Source: Hyposmocoma kahamanoa
Taxonomy: Eukaryota > Arthropoda > Insecta > Lepidoptera > Cosmopterigidae
Direction of reading: 5' to 3'
Length of the DNA stretch: 64,000 bases
Assembly (NCBI RefSeq): GCF_003589595.1
Contig: NW_020653415.1
Location: forward strand, 1,011,327-1,075,326
The notes under the pieces were generated by a model. That model was not told where the DNA came from. It worked only from the letters and a program-made list of their open reading frames with translations, and ran no database searches. The translations under genes were made by a program, and so were the position numbers. Shown piece after piece: positions 55,758 through 64,000 of the stretch (position 1 is its first letter; each line of letters opens with the position of its first letter).

Positions 55758-56190
55758 TATTGATTTGATATTCAATTAATTTCTATATGAAATTACTCCA
55801 CTAGTTTGTTATAATTATTAATACAAAGATTTGTATTCTTTGTATTTGGTTTTCCAACAACTTTTTTAGCCGTAGCGCCTTCCTGGCGTCTTGATTTCAA
55901 GACACGACAACAAGCACATAGAAAAATTCGTGAGGTCCGCTGGTTTGTTCCGTGGTTTAGTTGGTATAGCGTTTGCCACGGTATGCTAGAAGACGTCGGT
56001 TCGAATCCGGTCGGATTGAAGGATTTTTTCTGAGTGTTCGATCTTTCGCACATAGAAAAATTCGTTAGATCTGCTGGTTCGTTTCTTAGTTGGGAGAGCG
56101 TCGGCCTGGTATGCTGAAGACGCTGGTTCGAATCCAGCCGGATCCAATGAATGTTTCTCTGTGTTCGATCTTTGTATTAATTGACTACAA
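55758..56190. repeat. SINE family A cluster: one reverse tail, two forward heads
   Basis: 55758-55865 is a reverse tail (ATTACTCCACTAGTTTGTTA) joined to leader. 55900-56045 and 56046-56190 are forward heads in tandem, with intact B-boxes GGTTCGAATCCGGTCGG and GGTTCGAATCCAGCCGG. The second head follows the first after GTTCGATCTTT, skipping its tail. Confidence 0.75.
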
Positions 56191-56194
56191 AACA

Positions 56195-56755
56195 TATTTA
56201 GATGATATTTATAAAGTACAAATAAGGCTACTAAAATCTTTTGTGCCAATATCAGTTAAAAATAAATATAAAAATGTAGAAATATAGAAATGACTGTAAC
56301 AACTTGTTTAGGTACTGTAAAATCTTAGATATACATAGTAAAATAAATGTATACATAATTTGTGATGAAGTAGATAAAATTGCCATGTTAAAACAAACGA
56401 CAAAAATCGGTAAACTGCGTAACCTGAATTACCTACCAAGGTATATTCTTCCTCCATACAATAACAACTATGGAAAGCGTGTCTGGAGTTATATGTTACC
56501 ATTACTGCTTAATAAATTGCCAAGTGACGTTTTTGATAAACTTATAGGTAAAACAAAAAATTGTAAAACGATTCTTAAGTCAATTCATTTATCAAATTGT
56601 GAAAGTTAATAGTTCGTAAGTGTAAGTTGCGTAAATTATTAGATACATATAAGTCTTGGTCAGTAATTATTTTGTTAGACGCCTGATAGCATGTGATAAT
56701 ATCGTGTTAGTAAAACGTCATGATAGTCAATAAACTTCTATTATAATTATTAAAG
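56195..56755 (+). pseudogene. LINE reverse transcriptase C-terminus and 3' end
   Basis: YKVQIRLLKSFVPISVKNKY, later LPRYILPPYNNNYGKRVWSY then MLPLLLNKLP, as in the C-terminal region of jockey/CR1-type LINEs (YGKR..., NKLP). Ends near AATAAACTTCTATTATAATT. The frame is broken between the two parts. Confidence 0.55.
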
Positions 56756-56756
56756 C

Positions 56757-57030
56757 GACATCTTTAGTCGCAGTTGGTAGCTGTCAAGGTACCTGGCTAA
56801 GTGTAGAAAAACTTTCATAGATTTCTCACAGATGGCGCTAAGGTAAAAAAGTCATCAAAATACCGAAAGCAAAGACCAAACAAGCATATAAAAAAATCCG
56901 TTGGGTCTGCTCCTGCTGGTTCGTTCCGTAGCTTAGTTTGAAGAGTGTCGGCTTTAAATGCTGAAAACGCTGGTTCGAATCAAGCCGGATCCAGTGTATT
57001 TTGCTCTATGTTTCAATCTTCGTATTAATA
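56757..57030 (+). repeat. SINE family A, complete monomer with leader
   Basis: Leader AGCGACATCTTTAGTCGCAG, GATGGCGCTAAGGTAAAAAA; head CCGTAGCTTAGTTTGAAGAG; B-box GGTTCGAATCAAGCCGG; tail CGTATTAATAATTATAAAAA. Confidence 0.8.
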
Positions 57031-57039
57031 ATTATAAAA

Positions 57040-57870
57040 AATATGAATTACGCTAAATTTGCTTAACAATAAAACTAATAAAATGTAAACAAACTGCTTA
57101 TAGGTTGGTCGTAGATCTCGCTTCGCTGATCCGAGATAATGTTTACATCTCTATTTCGCAAAAATATCAATTACGTTGGTTATGATTAGGAGGGTAGTAT
57201 AAATATACATCTGTAAGCATCCGATATCTCACTGAGCTACCACAGTTTTATAAAGTAAATAATAACTAAAGTAATCTATTATTACGCCTTCGCTTCAGCT
57301 AGGATTTCTATACAGTAGAGTGTTCAACAAGTCTGGCTGCAGTTCCACCTCTATAATAAAAAAAAATGAAAAAACCACAATGCCGCGAAAGATGTCCTTG
57401 ACATTTTTTATTTCATAATTTTTATACAATAATTCCTTTGCAGCCGAAAATAAATCCAGAATGTTTAACTTTGTTGTGAACAGATTTTATACACGAACTA
57501 TAATGATATACGTATATCAGCTACTTACCAGTATAAAGATGTTGGGATACAAATTTATCAAGGACTTATATCGCGCCATTGTTGTTTTAGCTTTTTTAAA
57601 ATTCATGTTCGAATATAGAATACAAAGACTAAAGTATTAGAGCAATCAAAGATTTTTTTTATGGGTAATGTGTAAAACACTTAGAACACGGGAATTTGGG
57701 TTCATTATTGTTCTAAAAGAGTAGGACTAACTGTATCGAGCATCGATCATGAAAATAATATATAGCACTCACAAAAATAGTGACGTAATTTAAGAAATAA
57801 CATTTTTGTGAAAATGATAAAATAAATTTGAAAAATAACACAAAAAATATCGTTTTTTTATATATTTTTT
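57040..57870. other. No gene recognised
   Basis: AT-rich; nothing nameable. Confidence 0.4.
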
Positions 57871-57877
57871 TATTATA

Positions 57878-58128
57878 TCACGTAACGGAACGAGTAAGTC
57901 GTGTGCTTGGTGATAATATACACGCCTGCCCATAACAGTTGCAGTACCACTCAGAGTTTGCAAAGGTCTGAGGGGCACTGCTACTGCCACCTGTCACTCT
58001 TAGACATAAATTGAGAAGTCCCTTGTGCCTGTAATTTCATCAGCACCCTTTCCCTTCAAAACCGGAACGCAGTAATGGTCACATTATTGTTTAGCGGCAG
58101 AAATAGGTGAGGTGGGAGTACTTCCCTA
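57878..58128 (+). repeat. SINE-like repeat family C
   Basis: CACGTAACGGAACGAGTAAG, CATAACAGTTGCAGTACCAC, CCTTCAAAACCGGAACGCAG, GGTGGGAGTACTTCCCTACT. It stops before the usual CTACTGCTAC end. Confidence 0.75.
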
Positions 58129-58499
58129 CTATATCAAATATCTATATCTATATCCAATAGTATAGGTACACAATTTTGTCATATTTCGTTATTATTTTTT
58201 TATATTTATTTTGTCAGTCGCAAAATATGCTTATCGAATTAAGGCCCTTCATTATTTCGGGAACAACATGTTGTGAACAATTCATATCCTTGGAAAAAAA
58301 GTCACACGTGACTATATGTCAAAAGTGCCTGTGTCACGAAGTACATGAAACAAATTCGGTAAATGTGGAGTTTTATAACAGTCCTATTTAAGCATAAAAA
58401 AGCTATTGACTAATATCGTTCGTAGAATCTTTAAACCTCCTTCCAGAAAAGTTGTCATATTGGAGATATGTCTTTATTAATATTTAAGGTGTATATTTT

Positions 58500-58800
58500 A
58501 GTTTCAATAATACTTTATTTTCATAATAGATATGTAAGGTACAATAAAAGCGTAAATACTAAAAAGTAAAACTAGTATTAAATTATATGAATAAAATTGG
58601 GTCCCCGCGTAAGGTGCCAAAGATACTGGCAGCGTTCCCCCTTTGTATGGCTGTGCTAATGCGTTGGGCAAGGTAGCTGACATACAATTTGCAGAAATTT
58701 TGTAAAAATTTTGTACCGTACCGGGACTCCACGTGCCAAGGGTTTCGACTCCAAAGGCTGTAAATAGGTAGTCGGACGTCCTGATACTTATTACTTTTTA
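58500..58800 (-). pseudogene. LINE reverse-transcriptase C-terminal end with 3' UTR
   Basis: In reverse: AFGVETLGTWSPGTVQNFYK, then after a frameshift SYLAQRISTAIQRGNAASIF GTL. This recalls the FGVETLG..GP and QRISLAIQRGNAAS motifs of a non-LTR retroelement protein. The 58500-58600 part is an AT-rich 3' UTR (ATACTTTATTTTCATAATAG). Confidence 0.55.
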
Positions 58801-60640
58801 TTCTTTCCGCCAGCTAAGCTGCCGAGCCAGCCCTCTTGCTGGTGTGCTGAAGATGGGATGGGACACACGTGGCGTCGCACACCAGTGCCCGGCACATACT
58901 CCAAGGGATATTTCAAAAGTTTTTAATTTTCGCAATGCAAAAGTTTGTTTTCCTTGGCATCATATTTTGTTCTGCAATCGACACGGAATTTTCTGCCTGT
59001 AAGTGTACAAAAGGAGTCGAAAATTCTCAACATTATTGTAATGCATCACGTACTCAGTGAATCTGCAGTAAATCGTTGAAAACTCTCAATTTAGAACCTG
59101 CTCGGAAATAAAGAAAAGAAGCGAAGAAAATTGTCTTCAACTCGAAATAGCTTTCGGGAGGTGAGAAAATAAATCAAGTGGATTTGAAACTTGTTTAGAA
59201 TAGTTCATTTTTAGATTTCAAAACGGTCAATACTAATGTACCATCTGACGTGAAAGACATAGTAAAGAGAAAGTTTGAAATCCTATACATTCCGAAACAT
59301 ATCGATGGTTAACGGTCTTAAAATGACCAAGTCTTGATGACTTACTAAGAAGGTACCTTAAAAAATAAAACAAAAGAGTATCTGGTGCGCAAGAACGATT
59401 CAGAGTTAAACAAACCACTACGTTAAACTGCAGGTGGTAAAAAAATAGTTATATAGCAAACATCTATAAACTTTCTAATAACTTCAGCTGCTTTTATTTA
59501 AAATTACTTCAAACTAACATTGCACCGGTATTTGTTGATAGTGGGTTTACTTTGTTTTAAAGAATTAAAGTTTACGCCAACTCTTCAGCACCAATACAGG
59601 ACCTCGTCTCAAAATAGATTATTAGAAGACTCATTTTTGTGAGGTACAGAGTATGTTTTTAAGATTTCAGTTAAATATACGCAGGAGACGGCGCGCGGTT
59701 TACTCCGTATCATTGTTTAAATATACCACAATTTTACACTTGTTTTTTAACACTATTTGGAAGCAAGATATTGCTGATCTTGTACAGAAGTGCTAAATCA
59801 TAGGTTCCCAACATTTATGGCTCCTCGCCCACTTAGATTTAGAAACTTATATCAGAAATTTGAACGCGCACCATCCCAAAAAATAATTGAAAACACGTAC
59901 ATATATTTTTTTATTCACTTAACACAAAACATCGGAAGAAAAAAAAATTGTGTAGTTTATATAGGTTTAATTTTTTTCTTTTGAAACGCGATAGCACGCC
60001 CTGAACAGCATCAACGTCCTTCAATTGCTTCCGAAGTTCCCTAGGGGGCGGTAGGTACTACTTTAGGAATCTATGTGTTAAGTCGACGATGACCGTATAA
60101 TGACCGATGGATGTATTGCGTACAGATATCAAATACTTTATGATATCCTAATATCGATATTTGATTTCTCTGGAAGATTCTGTAACAATTCGTTGTCTAT
60201 CCTATAAATTCTTGCTACTTGATTTTCATGATTGAGGCGGCTGTGGCCGTTAGATTGGTAATATCAAAATGTTTCTTTCTCCATTCTTATACCATGTTGC
60301 AGGCTTAAAAAAGTAGGCACACTTTATTGTGTTATTGCATTTTGTATGACAAACGTAACCGGGATTTTCCAAATTATTTTTCTACTATACTCCATGGTTA
60401 TATAGACTACACAGGTCTGAATCACTTTACATATTATTATACTTTACACTTTACATATATTTTATATTATGTACATTTTGAACACGGGGCCTTAGGAGGA
60501 CAGATATACAAACAGTATAGCAAACAATTTATCTTAAATAAAGCTATGGTAGCCTAGTCGAAGAACGGGCGTTTCTCGATTCCATCGATTTGTATCGATC
60601 CCAATAACAGCATGTACCATGATTATGTTTCTTTTACCAA
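58801..60640. other. No gene recognised
   Basis: Short frames at 58869-59060 and 59790-59984 have no supporting features. Confidence 0.4.
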
Positions 60641-60643
60641 ACC

Positions 60644-60901
60644 AAGTGACGGGACAAATAAGCCATGCGTATGGTAGTAAGCGACACGCCGCCGTTCCAT
60701 AGCAGTTGCAGTGTCACTCAGAGCTTTAAATCCCAAAGATCTAAGGGGCACTGCCACCGCGCCTGTTACCCTGAGACTTAAGTAGACAAGTCCCATGTAC
60801 CTGTAATTTCACTAGCATCTATTGCTTGCTTGGCGGCAGAAATAGATAAAGTAGCAGTAGTTCTCTGGACGAACTCTTTTACAGGGAGCTCTACTGCTAC
60901 T
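60644..60901 (+). repeat. SINE-like repeat family C, full length
   Basis: AAGTGACGGGACAAATAAGC, GCAGTGTCACTCAGAGCTTT facing CTAAGGGGCACTGCCACCGC, CTTGGCGGCAGAAATAGAT, ending GAGCTCTACTGCTACTACA. The hairpin arms are well kept. Confidence 0.78.
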
Positions 60902-60904
60902 ACA

Positions 60905-63545
60905 TATTCCGAGTTGCGTTTGTAAATGTTGATATGAAATGATAACAATTTTCATTAATCTTTACATAAAATCAGAACATTTCACAGAACAAAAATCAAA
61001 ATAGCTCTTACTATATTTTTGCGGAAATAGTCTACAGAGCAAGGGTACAGATGGCCGTTCGAACTGTAATGATTCTCTTTGTAACATTATCGATTCGTAT
61101 AATTTATGAACAGGCTGCACTCTGTGGCGACATCTGTTACATTTTCTCTACGTAACGAGCTTACAGAGAGATGTTACTATTAGAACTCGATTCAAAATGG
61201 AAATTATAATAAAAAAAGGTTGTCACTTTTTTGTCATGTATTTGTTTTGTAAGTGTGATAATTAATAATTGAATTGAATTGAAGCCCTCGACCGTGTCAA
61301 AATATGTGATCATCAACGGTCGGAAAAAGGTGTTCCATACACTTTTAAATGGTAGTATAATAACTGTTAAGAATGTTTATTAGTTTTGATTTACAACTAA
61401 TAATGATACATTTGTTAGGTGTGAAATGAGTACATTGCGCGATGGCGGATTGTGCCCTACATATAAATTATAACTAAATGTCGCATGACTACGTAAAATG
61501 CCGCATAAACACAATGTACGATATTGCATCGTACACGTACATTTTTACTATTTCAAATTCCGAGTTTCCTATAAATATTTTATACCTAACACTTTTTTGA
61601 TATAATTTTATTTAATATAAACTTTTGTTTATAACAATTATTCAATAACATACATTAATTTTAAATAACAATCATAAACCTCAGTTTATATAACGAAATA
61701 GATTATTAAACTGAAATAACTTTGACTTAAAACATGTTCGGAAACGCAAACTCCTTTTTCATATACTAACCTAAACTACTAAAAGAGGGGCGCACATTAC
61801 AAGGACAGGTAAATACTTCATAAAAATTATCTCATGTTTATATAAAATATGAATATTATTACAGATGAAAATTACATGAAATTAAGTTACCAAGTGAATT
61901 ATAATTAATGAGCGTTATCGTCGGGGATAGTGTAACTACGCGTTACCAGCATTTGATTATGAGTTTCCATTTCGATAATTTATTGTCCGCATATATGTAT
62001 GTCGTGTCTACCAAATTAGCGTGGTTTACGGAAATCTATTGTTATCAGTCCGTAGACAACATAAATTAATGCTTACTGTGCAAAAATGAATGTGCAATGT
62101 TTCTCCTGTAAAAATTTGGTTTGTGCAGATACGCGCCTTTTACCAATGCTACATAAGCGAATTTGCACTAGTCCCGACGTTATATCAATAATAATTAGTT
62201 AGGTAATTTAATTTTTATACAAATGTGATGCACCCTCATGACAATGGTAGGGGTGTTGCAGCGGATATATGTCGAGTACACTCATCGCGTACTTGGCTCC
62301 TGCGAAACAGTCCCGATGACCAAGGGAGAGCGCTTTTGCAAATCCCGCAGGCAGTGGATGTTTTTTCAAAACTTCTAGTTGTTATTTTTAAGAGAAAGAC
62401 AGAATTTTTATGCCCGGCAGAGGAAATGATATCGATTTTTTTAAATTTTAACTTCTTAAAAGCTTCGAAGTTAAGTATTCCGCTTTGGTTATTCCTTTGA
62501 ACTTAGTTTAATGTGGACTTAAATTTATAGCGTCGTGGCGAAGACTTCGTATAATGCGATTGTTGGTTAGCCTTAAGCAATTGGTTAATAAAGAGATATA
62601 AATATAAAAACTACCACTACGCGTTTATTATTGAATATATTGAAATTTTGATTATAACTTTTTTTAAGTGGTGGGGTATACGCGCTGTCTAGTACAGTGT
62701 TTTGGTAATAGGTGGCAAATTTTAGGCAAGCCGGTGGGAATAGAGTTATATGGACGCCGCGCCACTATTGTAGGTACAATACAATACAAATATCATTTAA
62801 AAATCGACAACAACTACATTTTTACTCAATGATGAACAAAATGGCGAATTTTTAATTCGCGCTGCTGATAGAGTTCTTTTGGAAAATAATAGTTTTTTAT
62901 ATATAATAAAAGTTCGGTGTTTTCGTTGATTATGGTTTTTGTGATTAAATTGTGAATGGGTGATTCACTACAATATTATACCATGTACCATATCTATTTT
63001 ATGCAATACGCTGACATGAGTCATAACCAAATATGAACACTTTGTAGTACCCTCAAAGTACTTAAGATGGCTTTGAACCATTTTGTGAAAATAGTGAATA
63101 GTGATGTTACAATTTTTCCGATTGAGTTTTATACAGGGACCATCAGCACTTATTGTTAGGCAGGTACGGGTTGAGTCCTATTGGGAACGATTACACGAAT
63201 TGTTTTGTGTCGAATAATAGTACTACATCCACCTGGGAAATAAATGTAGTGCTCTACATGGTGTCTTGTGTTATACCAAATAAACAAATATTTAAAAGAC
63301 CAATAGGTCTTTGTCTGGATTTGACACGTCCGAGTAGCCCTTACAGGCATTTGTTCATTTAAACAATGGCACAAAGTCAAGACAATTGAGATACTGTAAC
63401 TGTTATCTCCTATTCGACTTGTCTTATAACAATATTGTCCTTTTGCTACTGATAGATAATGATACAGACCGGAGATAGACAAACACCGACGTTAAATAAC
63501 TTAGACGACGTCCAACTCTAAGTCTGTATTTTCTTTTTATGGCGT
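60905..63545. other. No gene recognised
   Basis: AT-rich. Frames at 62225-62500 (+) and 63153-63482 (both strands) overlap or lack features. Confidence 0.4.
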
Positions 63546-63549
63546 CAAC

Positions 63550-63812
63550 TGACTGAACGAACAAGTCGTGCGGCTGGTAAGCGACATACTTGCCCATAAC
63601 CGCTGCAGTGTCACTTAGAACTTTAATCGCAAAGATCTGAGGGGCAGTGACACTGCACCCGTCACTGAGACATAAAGGGACACATGGGACTTTTCAACTT
63701 ATGTCTCAAGTCTCAGTTCGCAGTTTAAAGCTCTAAGCGCCACTGTAACTGTTATGAACAAGCGTGTCTCTTGTCGCCACCAGGTGCACGACTTGACCGT
63801 CACGTCACTTGC
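63550..63812. repeat. SINE-like repeat family C, inverted 5' halves
   Basis: 63550-63676 is forward (TGAACGAACAAGTCGTGCGG to GAGACATAA). 63677-63812 is the same part in reverse, ending GACCGTCACGTCACTTGC. The halves meet at about 63676 to make a fold-back. Confidence 0.7.
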
Positions 63813-64000
63813 AATCATCAAAAACAAAAATTGTCCGAAAGTGACTCTTTGCCCCACACAGTCTGGAGTACGCGATTACCGAGATGGTCCATCTTATACG
63901 ATATGATAACTATAAAAGAAACCTGATCGTACGAAAAGTGGAAGGCTAGCGTAAACGAGGACCACCGAGAATAACTTACTTCGACTTAATCAAAAGAAAA

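Noticed and set aside
55940..56015. tRNA gene candidates in the family A heads
   Set aside because: Part of a dispersed SINE with a conserved leader and tail; acceptor stems absent.

Overview
This 64 kb window is AT-rich, intron-containing, repeat-dense DNA from a eukaryote, most likely a moth or butterfly (Lepidoptera). The grounds are a recognisable insect gene with GT-AG introns and a typical mix of lepidopteran short repeats, mariner, RTE-type LINE and Penelope-like remnants. The species cannot be told from sequence alone. A 10-base run of N at 50280-50289 marks an assembly gap in a microsatellite.

Only one gene can be reconstructed with confidence. It lies on the minus strand from 15079 (start codon) down to 5704 (stop), in nine coding exons. 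Every junction has GT-AG signals and keeps phase, and the spliced length is 1419 nt (472 codons plus stop). The product is a secreted transcobalamin/intrinsic-factor-like protein of the type of Drosophila CG3556: signal peptide, Thr/Ser-rich linker, an alpha/alpha-toroid with repeated QxxDGxxG-like motifs, and a C-terminal transcobalamin-like (DUF4430) domain. The last exon is only 62 nt and sits 2.3 kb beyond the previous one, past a hAT-type MITE. A mariner copy with one frameshift lies about 250 bp beyond the upstream edge of the first coding exon.

Almost everything else that can be recognised is mobile DNA. Left flank (1-5.6 kb): tRNA-derived SINE, Penelope terminal repeat, and three PIF/Harbinger-type MITEs with TTA target duplications, one carrying a nested SINE-like repeat. 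Middle (16.6-34 kb): a 97-bp tandem array, a short P-like element that keeps a THAP-domain first exon, RTE and other LINE remnants, and a Penelope fragment with a GIY-YIG endonuclease. Right part (34-64 kb): a tandem SINE array, three more hAT-type MITEs with 8-bp target duplications (one with a paralogous empty site at 51.1 kb), a second Penelope fragment, many copies of a SINE-like repeat, and a 21-bp minisatellite grown inside one of those copies. Several intervals of 1-3 kb hold nothing I can name; they are listed.

For brevity I use local family names. A is a composite tRNA-derived SINE, about 355 bp. B is a tRNA-derived SINE whose head has the A-box TGGCCGAACGG. C is the SINE-like repeat beginning near GTGACGGGACGAAC and ending TACTGCTACTAA. 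D is a third tRNA-headed SINE. E is an unclassified repeat pair. F is a repeat of about 430 bp bounded by a sequence like AAGTCGGTT. All identifications come from reading the sequence and from family knowledge; no database search was run.
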